From the NCBI RefSeq assembly GCF_002029235.1, contig NZ_MZGV01000008.1:1-64000 (forward strand): a stretch of DNA of 64,000 nucleotides, read 5' to 3'. This DNA comes from Clostridium oryzae. Its GTDB lineage: Bacteria > Bacillota > Clostridia > Clostridiales > Clostridiaceae. The position numbers and the translations under genes are program-made. Below, one piece after another: positions 17,741 to 26,143 of this stretch (positions within the stretch are counted from its first letter, which is position 1; each line of letters starts with the position of its first letter). The notes beneath the pieces were generated by a model that was given only the letters and a program-made list of their open reading frames with translations, ran no database searches and was not told where the DNA came from.

Positions 17741-18370
17741 ATGAGTGAATTAGCACGAAGACTTAATCAGTGCAGAAAACCAACAGGACATTCAGGAAAA
17801 ACTGTGGTAGAAGATATGAATAAAAGTCACTATGAACTGACTAGCTGGGGCATAAAGGGTTTAAATATAGAAAAAGAATATACTATTCTTGATGCTGGCT
17901 GCGGCGGAGGAGTAACAGTAGGTAGATTAGCTCAATTAGCTTCGCAGGGAGAGGTTTTTGGTATTGATTATTCTGAAGACTGTGTAAAATGGGCTTCTCA
18001 ACATAATGAAACACTGATTCAATTTGGAAGAGTCCATATATTGAGAGGAAGTGTAGATAAACTACCATTTAATGATAATAAATTTAATATTGTTACTGCT
18101 GTAGAAACGATATATTTCTGGCCTGATTTAGTTTCATGTTTTTGTGAAATAGGACGTGTGTTAAAAAGCAATGGTAAATTCGTGGTAATAAATGAGATAT
18201 ATAAAAGCGAAAAATTCAAAGAGAGAAATGAGAAGTTAATCAGCTCCAGTAATATGGCTATACATTCTCCACAAGAATTGAAAGAATTATTACAGCAGGC
18301 AGGATTTAAAAATATTAGCATTGAGACTGTAGAAGATAAAAATTGGCTTAAGGCTGTAGCAGAAAAGTAG
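17741..18370 (+). CDS. Class I SAM-dependent methyltransferase
   Basis: 209 residues with a Rossmann-type methyltransferase core (Methyltransf_11/UbiE-like). Motif I is ILDAGCGGGVTVGRLA, the acidic loop is FGIDYSEDCV, and motif IV is FNIVTAVETIYFWPDL. Residues 1-40 form a helical cap that may bind the acceptor. It stands alone after the mannan locus. The methyl acceptor cannot be told from sequence; small-molecule methylation is as likely as any other. The start codon follows an ACGGAGATGATAGAAT context. Confidence 0.85.
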   Translation: MSELARRLNQCRKPTGHSGKTVVEDMNKSHYELTSWGIKGLNIEKEYTILDAGCGGGVTVGRLAQLASQGEVFGIDYSEDCVKWASQHNETLIQFGRVHILRGSVDKLPFNDNKFNIVTAVETIYFWPDLVSCFCEIGRVLKSNGKFVVINEIYKSEKFKERNEKLISSSNMAIHSPQELKELLQQAGFKNISIETVEDKNWLKAVAEK

Positions 18371-18385
18371 AAAATATGAGGAGAA

Positions 18386-18408
18386 AAGAGTAAAGAGAAA
18401 AGTGAAGG
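18386..18408 (+). repeat. Fragment related to the terminal repeat of the 38.5-kb inverted-repeat element
   Basis: This 23-bp A/G-rich stretch matches the reverse complement of 38698-38720 at 22 of 23 positions. It directly precedes the large structured repeat, as if elements had inserted side by side. Confidence 0.5.
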
Positions 18409-18415
18409 CGGGAAT

Positions 18416-18816
18416 TAAATAAAAAAAACGGTACAGCGTGTTTACGAAGAAGTTAAAAAGAAACAGTAATATATTTTGAGGTTAGTGAATTAAGATAGAA
18501 AGGTAATAGAATTAATAAATAAAAGTATTATGTTAATATTAAGAGTTAGGGCGTTAAAAATGGTCTTCCGGGGCTATTTATGCATACTCATTATCATTCG
18601 TAAATAGCCCGTGAAAGGTCGTTTAGACCTTTCACCCCGACGTCGGCATTTGGAGCGAGTTTAGCAATTATCCGTGTCTTTTAGGCAAATTTCCGTTAAG
18701 ATGGCGAATTGTTTGAGGCACAGCCGAGTTATGAGTCATTAGGAAATTTGACTAAAAGATGCGGTGTAATTGCTTAATGAGCGGAACTAGCCGACATAGG
18801 GTGTAACCATTTTTTA
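18416..18816 (-). repeat. Structured intergenic repeat, copy A (about 400 bp)
   Basis: It matches 49213-49546 almost base for base, except for an ~80-bp insert. It fills the gap after the methyltransferase gene. Predicted pairs: AAAAATGGT (18556-18564) with ACCATTTTT at the right end; AGCAATT (18663-18669) with AATTGCT (18768-18774); a 17-bp stem between 18677-18694 and 18742-18759 with one mismatch; ATGGC (18701-18705) with GTCAT (18735-18739). Only this copy has two extra perfect hairpins (18571-18610, 18611-18635) and the palindrome CCGACGTCGG (18637-18646). The right end coincides with the TAA stop of the Tet(M)-like gene. Confidence 0.85.
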
Positions 18817-20778
18817 TAAAGCACTGCGTACATATAGAATATATTTTGCTCTATCTAGAGGATTTACTCCTATACGCTCTCTATCTTTGCCTAATTCTGG
18901 AACGCATGGAGCGTAGCCTGACAGTTTTGTACTCATTAATGCTTTTCCTGATGAGATAATTCCGAGTTGTTTACTGTACTCTAGAGAGGTTGCTACAGGC
19001 ATTTTGCCAATCACTGTGAAGGTCTCATCATTTAGAAATGTATTTTCGAAATTTCCTCTCATTTCAGTAATATCATGTAATATCTTACTGCTTGTCACTT
19101 CAGGAGCTGTGATCCTAAAGCTGATAATCGGCTCTAAGAAAGTTGTGCCTACGGTATCTAATCCTTTCATAATAGCCATTGCAGAAGCTGCTGCAAAATC
19201 ACCAGGACGTGAATGCATTACATGTTCTTCACCATCGATCAGTGTGATTTTTAAATCTGTAACTTGCCAGCCATGGATACCCTGTTTCAATATTTGTGGA
19301 ATGCTATTTTCTATTTCTCGTTGATACTTTAATTGAATTTTTTCAGTTCTTACTTTGGATTCATAGACTACTCCACTACCGCAGGGCAGGGGTTCTATAT
19401 GAAATTTAACTATAGCCCAGCAAGGTTTAGGCATAGTGTAATGTTCTTCACAGTAAGTACTTGAAGCCGGAGTCTCCTTATATATTATTGAAGGTTTATC
19501 AAAACGTACTTTGATCCTAAACCTTTCTAGTATTAGTGTCTCTAATATTTCTAATTGTATTTTTCCCATTACTTGTATATGTATCTCATTTTTATCCTTT
19601 AACCATTGAACATTCAAAAGAGGATCTTCTTCTTCAATTATTCTAAGCGCGTTTAATAATGGTATGTATTGTTCCTTATCTTCAGCATAAATTCTAAGCG
19701 TAAGAAGCGGCTCAAATATATTTGGAAAATTAGGTACGAATTTGTCACTGCCTAATATATCATAAATTTTACAATCAATTCCGCTTAATGCTGCAATTTC
19801 ACCACTGCGAATTTCCTTTACATCTGTTTCCTTTTGATTTACTACTTTTTTTATTATTGTCACCTTACTTCTTTTATTTGTAGATAAGTTCAATACTTCA
19901 TCTCTGCTCTTTAAATAACCGTTAAACATTCTAATGTGAGCGAGTTTACCAATATTTTTGTCATGAGAAATTTTATATACAAGAGCAGAAAAAGTATCAG
20001 ATTCATATGATTTTGCGGATGGAAGAAAATCGATTATTCCATCTAAAATTTGAGTAATTCCTATTCCTTTCAGAGCCGAGCCGAAGAACACAGGATATAT
20101 TTTACTTTTTTTAGCTTGAACCTTAATCTCACTTCGTATATCAGCTAAAGTTAGTTCTTGGGAAAAGTATTTTTCAGCTATGGATTCATTATTATTACTT
20201 AATGTAACAATGATATCTTCAAATATACTCCCTGAAATATCACTACGAATATCCAATATTGATTTTACTTCTATGTTATGATCTTTTATAGCTACAACTT
20301 CCATAGGTATTATGTTTTCAGTTAACATTTTTTTTATTTGAGTAATCACATTAATAGGATTTGCTCCAATTCTATCTAGTTTGTTTATAAAAAACATCAC
20401 AGGAACATTTCGTTCTCTTAGAATATCAAAATATACTTCCGTTTGAGGCTGTACGCCTTCAACAGCAGAGCAGAGGACTATTGCTCCATCAAGTACACTT
20501 ATACTTCTCTCAACTTCTGCAGCAAAATCTATATGACCAGGAGTATCAATTAAATTTATCCATGAATCTTTCCAATGTATATCAATCGCTGAAGACTTAA
20601 CAGATATACCTCTTTCTTTTTCAACTTGCAATGAGTCGGTATGACTAGTTCCTTTATCAACGCTTCCAACGATTTTTGTTGCACCGCTTTTATAAAGTAA
20701 CTGTTCAGTTAGTGTAGTTTTACCACTATCAACATGAGCAATTATTCCAATATTTGTAATAGAATCTGATGAAATCAT
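18814..20778 (-). CDS. Tet(M)-like ribosomal protection GTPase (EF-G paralogue)
   Basis: 654 residues, close to Tet(M)/Tet(O) (about 639). The translational GTPase domain has G1 AHVDSGKTT, G3 DTPGHIDF and G4 NKLDR, then EF-G-like domains II-V; the C-terminal region has FLEPIISFRITAPEV and LSGYAPCVPE. Proteins of this family use GTP to release tetracycline from the ribosomal A site. The domain IV loop corresponding to the Tet(M) YAPQEYL region reads TAPEVTS, so resistance is not certain and a housekeeping or other-drug role is possible. It is a single gene with no mobile-element genes beside it, divergent from a ferritin-like gene. Confidence 0.85.
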   Translation of the reverse strand: MISSDSITNIGIIAHVDSGKTTLTEQLLYKSGATKIVGSVDKGTSHTDSLQVEKERGISVKSSAIDIHWKDSWINLIDTPGHIDFAAEVERSISVLDGAIVLCSAVEGVQPQTEVYFDILRERNVPVMFFINKLDRIGANPINVITQIKKMLTENIIPMEVVAIKDHNIEVKSILDIRSDISGSIFEDIIVTLSNNNESIAEKYFSQELTLADIRSEIKVQAKKSKIYPVFFGSALKGIGITQILDGIIDFLPSAKSYESDTFSALVYKISHDKNIGKLAHIRMFNGYLKSRDEVLNLSTNKRSKVTIIKKVVNQKETDVKEIRSGEIAALSGIDCKIYDILGSDKFVPNFPNIFEPLLTLRIYAEDKEQYIPLLNALRIIEEEDPLLNVQWLKDKNEIHIQVMGKIQLEILETLILERFRIKVRFDKPSIIYKETPASSTYCEEHYTMPKPCWAIVKFHIEPLPCGSGVVYESKVRTEKIQLKYQREIENSIPQILKQGIHGWQVTDLKITLIDGEEHVMHSRPGDFAAASAMAIMKGLDTVGTTFLEPIISFRITAPEVTSSKILHDITEMRGNFENTFLNDETFTVIGKMPVATSLEYSKQLGIISSGKALMSTKLSGYAPCVPELGKDRERIGVNPLDRAKYILYVRSAL

Positions 20779-20916
20779 AGTATATTACCTCTGTAATTAA
20801 TAAAAAATAAAATACAATTACATTTTATTTTAGAATAACTTCTGTGTCCATGTATTTTTTGAGGGTATATTTGTACATAATGTAAATTAATAAAACTTAA
20901 TAGTATTTGAAAAATA

Positions 20917-20945
20917 TTGTATTTAATCCTTTCAGATGGTATGAT
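20917..20945 (+). promoter_or_regulatory. Putative promoter of the ferritin-like gene
   Basis: TTGTAT, a 17-nt spacer and TATGAT, 36 nt upstream of the ATG. Confidence 0.45.
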
Positions 20946-20980
20946 AAAAGTAGAAAATTGTTGAATAGAGGTTAGAACTC

Positions 20981-21457
20981 ATGTACACTATATTTGATTT
21001 ACTAGAAAAGTTTGTAAAAATACAAGAGTTTGGTTATGAATTTTACATTAAACTATCCGACAATGAGGATATGGATAATAGACTTAGAATATTAGCAAAA
21101 GCGTTTTCTAAGCAAGAAAAAAGGTATATTCTTATTTATAATCAAATAAAAGAGGAGAGTAAAAAATATAATGATGTATCTGTAGATTTTTTTGTATATG
21201 ACAAGTCATCTCAATTGATATATCAATTTTTTAAAATGCATGGAAATCAAATTCCTGCTTCATTAAATGAAATGATGAAGATAGCATTGAATTTTGAGAA
21301 GGACAATTTGGCCTTGATATTAAGAGTAAAAGGTTTTTTTGTGCAAAAAGAACAAGATGTTAATACAGACAATTATAAAATACTTAATAATGTAATAGAA
21401 GAAGAGAAGAAACACATTAAAGATTTAGAATCGTACTGTAAGAAATATAAACTTTAG
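20981..21457 (+). CDS. Ferritin-like (rubrerythrin-type) helical protein
   Basis: 158 residues, almost entirely helical. The segments FVKIQEFGYEFYIKLSDNED, FSKQEKRYILIYNQI and IEEEKKHIKDLESYCKKY resemble the four-helix bundle of rubrerythrin/ferritin-like proteins. Those bind a di-iron centre through ExxH or ExxY patterns (here EEEKKH, EFGYEFY). Not all metal ligands can be placed, so it may be a non-metal relative. It has no rubredoxin tail. It is transcribed alone, away from the Tet(M)-like gene. A role in oxidative-stress handling is possible but not shown. Confidence 0.6.
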   Translation: MYTIFDLLEKFVKIQEFGYEFYIKLSDNEDMDNRLRILAKAFSKQEKRYILIYNQIKEESKKYNDVSVDFFVYDKSSQLIYQFFKMHGNQIPASLNEMMKIALNFEKDNLALILRVKGFFVQKEQDVNTDNYKILNNVIEEEKKHIKDLESYCKKYKL

Positions 21458-21644
21458 ATATGATTAAGGCAATTAGGTATCTACTACTTTGCAATGAATG
21501 TATAGAGGCATGGCAGATGTTTATCGTATCAGTCAGTTTATATTTTTATTAACAAATAATACTTCAAATTGTCACAGAACTGCCATAAAAGTGATATAAC
21601 ATATTAATCATAGTAGTAATTAAATTTTTCATAGGACTCCTTTA

Positions 21645-21686
21645 CTGAAAGCAGTTGGTAATCCCCTTTACCAACTGCTTTTACTT
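21645..21686 (+). terminator. Rho-independent terminator
   Basis: A perfect 14-bp stem (21648-21661 with 21668-21681) with a TCCCCT loop and following T residues. It is about 190 nt after the ferritin-like gene and before the S-box promoter. The stretch 21458-21644 holds nothing recognisable. Confidence 0.8.
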
Positions 21687-21734
21687 TTGCAATTCACGTA
21701 ACCATAAAATACTTAAAATGGATATTAAAATATA

Positions 21735-21762
21735 TTGACACAACCTATAAAAATGATATAAT
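21735..21762 (+). promoter_or_regulatory. Promoter of the SAM-riboswitch operon
   Basis: Consensus TTGACA (21735-21740), a 16-nt spacer and consensus TATAAT (21757-21762), about 60 nt upstream of the riboswitch. Confidence 0.75.
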
Positions 21763-21821
21763 AATAAAAAAATATTATTCCTATATTAATAATGGGAAAT
21801 ACAAGTGAATATTAAGATGCA

Positions 21822-21985
21822 TCTTATCAAGAGAGGCGGAGGGACTGGCCCTATGAAACCCAACAACCAGCATTTTTCATTTGAATGTATGGTGTTAATT
21901 CCTGCAAACTAAGTTTTGAGAGATAAGAGGACGTGATGCTTATGAAAGCAATTGAATCCTCTTTATCGTAAAGAGGATTTTTTAT
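21822..21985 (+). promoter_or_regulatory. SAM-I (S-box) riboswitch with terminator
   Basis: It shows the S-box landmarks: P1 CTTATC (21823-21828) with GATAAG (21922-21927), then AGAGGCGGAGGGACTGGCCC, CTATGAAACCC and CAACAACC. The terminator is AATCCTCTTTA-TCG-TAAAGAGGATT plus T run (21955-21985). The 3' side of P1 (GATAAGAGG) can instead pair with CCTCTTTATC of the terminator, giving an antiterminator. With enough S-adenosylmethionine, P1 holds and transcription stops; when it is scarce, the downstream uptake genes are expressed. Confidence 0.95.
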
Positions 21986-22015
21986 CGTCTAGTAATAATT
22001 TGGGGGGGTAAAATT

Positions 22016-22183
22016 TTGAATGATAAAGGGGCTGTTAAACTAACTAAAAATAATAATCTAGAGAACTACACGAGTAAAATTTTTGAATTACTGGAACATA
22101 TAAGATACGGTTCAATAACTTTGGTTGTTGAAGATGGAATCATAATACAGATAGAAACAAGCGAAAAAATAAGACTTAATTAG
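22016..22183 (+). CDS. yezD: YezD-family small protein (DUF2292)
   Basis: 55 residues from TTG at 22016, 8 nt after GGGGGGG. The core EHIRYGSITLVVEDG followed by IIQIETSEKIRL matches YezD/DUF2292 proteins, which are about 55 residues and often found with sulfur-assimilation or methionine genes. No catalytic residues are visible and the molecular role is unknown. It is the first gene after the S-box and upstream of metQ, so it is expected to be induced when SAM is low. Confidence 0.8.
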   Translation: MNDKGAVKLTKNNNLENYTSKIFELLEHIRYGSITLVVEDGIIIQIETSEKIRLN

Positions 22184-22317
22184 TTAAATAAATATTTATC
22201 TAAATAGAAATGTAAGAGTGTTTATTGAATTTATATTCTGCGTTTATCAGAAAGATAAAAAAACATAGAAATCATAACTGAATGATTATGTTATTAATTT
22301 GAATGGGGGAAATTAGA

Positions 22318-23136
22318 ATGAAAAAGAATATTATAAGAACTGTAACAACTATCATATTAGCAACACTTGCATTTACTGGGTGTGCAAAAGGAAATGCTCA
22401 GAAGACTAAGAACGGACTTAAAGTTTTAACTGTAGGGGCTGTGGCGACACCGCATGCAGAGATATTAAACTTCGTAAAGCCTGAATTGAAAAAAGAAGGT
22501 ATAGAATTAGAAGTTAAAGTTTTTGATGACTCAAGCCAGCTCAATCCTGCGCTTAATGATAAACAGATAGATGCTAATTATTTTCAGCATAAGCCATATC
22601 TTGATTCTGTAGCTAGTGAAAAAGGATATAAATTTGCTGTTGCTGGAAACATTCATGTAGAGCCGATTGGTTTTTATTCAAAGAAGATTAAGAAAATTAG
22701 TGAACTTAAGGATGGAGCAACTATAGCAATTCCAAATGATGCTTCAAATGAATATAGGGTATTACTGCTTTTTCAAAAACAGGGACTTATAAAAGTAAAA
22801 AAAGGAGCTTCTAGTAAGAATGCCACAATAAATGATATAGCTGAAAACCCTAAACATTTAAAGATAAAGGAAATAGATGCTTATCAGATACCAAGAGCGT
22901 TAAATGATATAGATGGTGGAGTAATAAACACCAACATAGTTTTACAATCAAAGTTAGATCCCAATAGTGCACTGTTCAGAGAAGATAAAGATTCGCCTTA
23001 TGCTAACATAATAGCAGTTAGAAAAGGGGATGAAAACAGATCAGATATTAAAAAATTAATAAAAGCACTGCAGTCCGAGAAGGTTAGAAATTTTATAGAA
23101 AAGAAATATAAAGGTTCTGTAGTTCCAGCATTTTAA
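22318..23136 (+). CDS. metQ: Methionine ABC transporter substrate-binding lipoprotein (MetQ/NlpA family)
   Basis: 272 residues from ATG 22318, after GGGGGAAATTAGA; the frame reaches five codons further without a site. Lipoprotein signal ending LAFTGC with lipidated Cys22. The NlpA fold is clear: VGAVATPHAEILNFVKPELK, DANYFQHKPYLD, IAIPNDASNEYRVLLLFQKQGLIK, and YANIIAVRKGDEN near the end. It delivers D/L-methionine, or a related sulfur compound, to MetNI. The promoter is controlled by the S-box, which supports methionine as substrate. Confidence 0.94.
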   Translation: MKKNIIRTVTTIILATLAFTGCAKGNAQKTKNGLKVLTVGAVATPHAEILNFVKPELKKEGIELEVKVFDDSSQLNPALNDKQIDANYFQHKPYLDSVASEKGYKFAVAGNIHVEPIGFYSKKIKKISELKDGATIAIPNDASNEYRVLLLFQKQGLIKVKKGASSKNATINDIAENPKHLKIKEIDAYQIPRALNDIDGGVINTNIVLQSKLDPNSALFREDKDSPYANIIAVRKGDENRSDIKKLIKALQSEKVRNFIEKKYKGSVVPAF

Positions 23137-23162
23137 TCAATTTATTGGTGGGAGGTATAAGG

Positions 23163-23939
23163 ATGATAAGCATAAAAAATCTTAGCAAGAATTTTGATAC
23201 TCCCTATGGGAAGATTGAAGTATTGAAAGGTATCAATCTTGAAATAGAAAAAGGAGATATATTTGGAATAATAGGTTTCAGTGGTGCGGGTAAATCTACG
23301 ATGATAAGGTGCTTAAACCTGCTTGAGAAGCCAGATGAAGGTACAATCATTATAGGCGACAAGGATATGACTAGTTTAAGTAAAAAAGAGCTTAGAAAAG
23401 CCAGAGAAAAGATTGGCATGATATTTCAACAGTTTAATCTTTTTGATTCAAAGACTGTTTTTGAAAATGTAGCATTTCCATTAAAAGTTGCTAAATACCC
23501 GAAGGATAAAATAAAGGAAAGAGTACATGAGATATTGGAGCTCGTTGAACTATCAGATAAGGCGAAAGCTCATCCATCTCAGCTTAGCGGTGGGCAAAAG
23601 CAGAGAGTTGGAATAGCTAGAGCTCTTGCGAACAATCCGGATGTGTTATTAAGTGATGAAGCTACATCAGCATTAGATCCTCAAACAACCTATTCTATTT
23701 TAGAATTGCTTAAGAATATTAATAGAAAGCTTAATCTTACGATAGTACTCATTACCCACGAATTAGATGTTGTAAACTATTCCTGCAATAATGTAGCTGT
23801 CATAGAAAAGGGAGTAATTATGGAGAAAGGATCTACAGAACAGGTATTTTCAAATCCTAAAAGTGCTACGGCTAAGATATTTATTGATATTACTCGTAAC
23901 CTTCAAATTGGTAATACGAAAGAGGTGGCTGTAGTATGA
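23163..23939 (+). CDS. metN: Methionine ABC transporter ATP-binding protein, short form
   Basis: 258 residues from ATG 23163, preceded by GGGAGG. Walker A GFSGAGKST, Q-loop FQQFNLF, signature LSGGQKQR and Walker B VLLSDEATSALDP are intact. Classical MetN is about 340 residues and ends in a NIL/ACT-like domain through which methionine inhibits transport. This protein stops soon after the ATPase core (FIDITRNLQIGNTKEVAVV), so that domain is absent. Its stop overlaps the metI start (ATGA). It powers MetI-mediated uptake. Confidence 0.92.
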   Translation: MISIKNLSKNFDTPYGKIEVLKGINLEIEKGDIFGIIGFSGAGKSTMIRCLNLLEKPDEGTIIIGDKDMTSLSKKELRKAREKIGMIFQQFNLFDSKTVFENVAFPLKVAKYPKDKIKERVHEILELVELSDKAKAHPSQLSGGQKQRVGIARALANNPDVLLSDEATSALDPQTTYSILELLKNINRKLNLTIVLITHELDVVNYSCNNVAVIEKGVIMEKGSTEQVFSNPKSATAKIFIDITRNLQIGNTKEVAVV

Positions 23940-24607
23940 GTGACAATACTATGTATATCGTAATAAAGCAGGCGTTAGGAGAAACTATCTATATGTCAGT
24001 AGTCACTAGTGTATTTACATTTCTACTAGGTACGATTTTTGGTGTCATTCTAGTAGTTACTGAAAAAGGTAATATTTTGCAAGCGAGAGGATTTAATAAA
24101 GTTTTTGGAACGGTTATCAATATAGTTAGATCTTTTCCGACGATGATTTTAATTGTAGTTTTGCTGCCGCTATCACGGCTTATTGTTGGAACGACTATAG
24201 GTGCGAATGCTGCAATAGTTCCACTTGTTATAGGAATCGCACCATTTTTAGGAAGAATGGTTGAAAACAACATAAAGGAAGTAGAACATGGGAAAATTGA
24301 AGCGGCTGTGTCCATGGGAACTAAAGCTATTATAATTATTACTAGGGTGTTAATTCCAGAAGCATTACCTTCATTAATTAGAAGCTATACAATATGTATT
24401 ATAACTGTAATAGGAAGCACAACTTTAGCTGGCGCAATAGGTGCAGGAGGCCTTGGAAGTGTAGCGTTAAGATATGGGTATGAAAGGTTTGAAACCAGCT
24501 ATATGATAGTAACAGTAATAATATTAATAGCATTGGTTCAGATAATTCAGATATTAGGAGATATTGCCGCAAAGCTAATAATTAGAAAAAGATTTAAGTT
24601 TAATTAG
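23936..24607 (+). CDS. metI: Methionine ABC transporter permease
   Basis: 223 residues with five to six membrane helices. MetI-type signatures: ALGETIYMSVVTSVFTFLLG, VRSFPTMILIVVLLPLSRLI, the EAA-like loop EAAVSMGTKAIIIITRVLIPEA and IGAGGLGSVALRYGY. It overlaps metN by four bases (ATGA), so translation is coupled. It ends the operon at a terminator and forms the membrane channel for MetQ-delivered methionine. Confidence 0.95.
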   Translation: MSDNTMYIVIKQALGETIYMSVVTSVFTFLLGTIFGVILVVTEKGNILQARGFNKVFGTVINIVRSFPTMILIVVLLPLSRLIVGTTIGANAAIVPLVIGIAPFLGRMVENNIKEVEHGKIEAAVSMGTKAIIIITRVLIPEALPSLIRSYTICIITVIGSTTLAGAIGAGGLGSVALRYGYERFETSYMIVTVIILIALVQIIQILGDIAAKLIIRKRFKFN

Positions 24608-24627
24608 TATATAAATTTTAACTCACT

Positions 24628-24684
24628 GCAAAAACCAGAGGTTAAAAATGAAATAATTCATTTTTGGCCTCTGGTTTGTTTTTG
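24628..24684 (+). terminator. Terminator of the met operon
   Basis: AAACCAGAGG (24632-24641) pairs with CCTCTGGTTT (24668-24677), extended inward by AAAATGAA with TTCATTTT, then GTTTTTG. Confidence 0.85.
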
Positions 24685-24800
24685 CAAGAATGAAATAGTA
24701 TTAGCAAGTTAATAAAATCTTAAGAAAAACAATAGATATTTTTTAAGAACTTTCGTGTAAAATATGCTTGTACAATATGATAAGTAAGAGGGGAATTTAC

Positions 24801-25364
24801 GTGAAGGGCATAAAAAAGATAGTATTAATTATTGTTACATTAGTAATTTCAGTAACTGTCATTGGAAAAATATATAATCAGTATTTCAGAAAGGACACAT
24901 TAAGTCCCCAAATATATAGTAAACTCCAGCAGCGCGACTATAGATTAACGATGTATTCCAATGCTATAAAACTTAATAATGGAAAGTCTGCAAATACTTG
25001 TGTATTTTTTGTTTCTGAAGTACTTAGGAGCAATTCTGTAAAGATACCTTATGGAACTTGTAATACAACTGAGCTTTTAAATGATCTCAAAAAACTAGGT
25101 TGGAGAAAATCAACGGACTATACACGGTTAAAACCTGGAAACATATGTTTTACTACTGATGCATCAGGAAATAAAAATGGTATCCCAACCCATACTTATA
25201 TTTTTATGAAATGGGTAAAACAAGGAAACTATGATAATGCTTATATATGTGATAATCAGGCTAAAGATTATAATGGAAAGATATATCATATAAGAAATGT
25301 AAAAAATAGTGTAATTAAGAGTAATAATGGGAAGGATGCATTCAGTTTTTTTATGATTCCATAG
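24801..25364 (+). CDS. Membrane-anchored cysteine-peptidase-like protein (NlpC/P60-CHAP-like fold suspected)
   Basis: 187 residues from GTG 24801, 8 nt after GAGGGG; the frame runs 11 codons further without a site. An uncleaved-looking membrane helix (IKKIVLIIVTLVISVTVIG) is followed by an exported domain. ANTCVFFVSEVLRSN, PTHTYIFMKWVK and AYICDNQ place Cys, His and Asp/Asn in the order used by papain-like cell-wall amidases. The family cannot be named with certainty and the Cys could be structural. It stands alone between two terminators. Cell-wall turnover is a guess from fold and location. Confidence 0.55.
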   Translation: MKGIKKIVLIIVTLVISVTVIGKIYNQYFRKDTLSPQIYSKLQQRDYRLTMYSNAIKLNNGKSANTCVFFVSEVLRSNSVKIPYGTCNTTELLNDLKKLGWRKSTDYTRLKPGNICFTTDASGNKNGIPTHTYIFMKWVKQGNYDNAYICDNQAKDYNGKIYHIRNVKNSVIKSNNGKDAFSFFMIP

Positions 25365-25384
25365 TTAGAAATTTGCCTGTTAAG

Positions 25385-25425
25385 CACCCCACGCTGAAAT
25401 TGTACATTTTAGTGTGGGGTTTTAC
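25385..25425. terminator. Bidirectional terminator between convergent genes
   Basis: ACCCCACGCTGAAAT (25386-25400) pairs with ATTTTAGTGTGGGGT (25406-25420) with G-T pairs, followed by TTTTA on the + strand. It can serve both the peptidase-like gene and the leftward coat-like gene. Confidence 0.75.
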
Positions 25426-25451
25426 TATTCATAATTTTATGCTAGTTTAGT

Positions 25452-26006
25452 TTATCTTCTTCTTGCAGGCTCGCCAACAACTAGTGCTGATAAAGTAGAA
25501 TGATTAGCATATATAGCTATTCCCGGCAGGGCTGTAGTTGTTGTAAGTTCTACTGAGTAAACATGGTGATCTAAGCATAAATCAGTATCAAATACTGAGA
25601 AAGATATTATAAAGGCTTGAGCACCATCTGTTCTTGTTATTGGAGTAAATGTCCATGCACCATCAACAGGAATCTTTTCTACTGGGCCATCAGTAAGTCT
25701 ATATACTTGTAAGGATAAAGGTAATGGACCAGGAGTTGGAGCTCCAGTTCCGCTTGCAATTGCAGGTATAATTATATTTGTTGAAAAATCTAATTTTATA
25801 GTAGGATCGCATATACATTTAGTAAATAAGTTTAAAGTTGTTAAAGTTACTGTGGAATTAGCTGGTGAATTAGCTGGGAGAGTTGCGCTCCTTGGTTGAC
25901 TATATTTTAATAGTACTCTATTGTCTTTGCAGCCCCAGCAGTCTTCTGCATGTTCTTTTACACAAGGATCTACAGGGTATTTATTATTAGCTGATAATAA
26001 ATTCAT
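25452..26006 (-). CDS. DUF4489-like clostridial protein, possible spore-surface protein
   Basis: 184 residues from ATG at 26006, after AGGAGGAATAAAT; the frame extends six codons further. The N-terminus has a Cys cluster (DPCVKEHAEDCWGC). A Thr/Ser/Ala-rich beta region follows (VLLKYSQPRSATLP; FTKCICDPTIKLDFSTNIII; AFIISFSVFDTD). This resembles the clostridial DUF4489 proteins, whose function is unknown. It ends Arg-rich (GEPARRR). It has its own ribosome site, 137 nt downstream of the next coat-like gene on the same strand. A coat or exosporium role is inferred from context and composition. Confidence 0.6.
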   Translation of the reverse strand: MNLLSANNKYPVDPCVKEHAEDCWGCKDNRVLLKYSQPRSATLPANSPANSTVTLTTLNLFTKCICDPTIKLDFSTNIIIPAIASGTGAPTPGPLPLSLQVYRLTDGPVEKIPVDGAWTFTPITRTDGAQAFIISFSVFDTDLCLDHHVYSVELTTTTALPGIAIYANHSTLSALVVGEPARRR

Positions 26007-26143
26007 ATATTTATTCCTCCTCAAATTTTCACGTAATATTTATAATTAGAATTCATAAAAATTTATGCAGTTAGTATTTTATGACAAATATTATAATATA
26101 TTATATTAGAATAAATTTTTAATGGTACTATTATATTTTGCAT

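Noticed and set aside
18416-18816. Group II intron, retron or insertion sequence
   Set aside because: No reverse transcriptase, domain V hairpin or transposase is present; only a structured noncoding repeat is supported.
22184-22317. Extra gene or element between yezD and metQ
   Set aside because: Only a weak CATAA/TTATG hairpin and AT-rich sequence are seen; no supported ORF.
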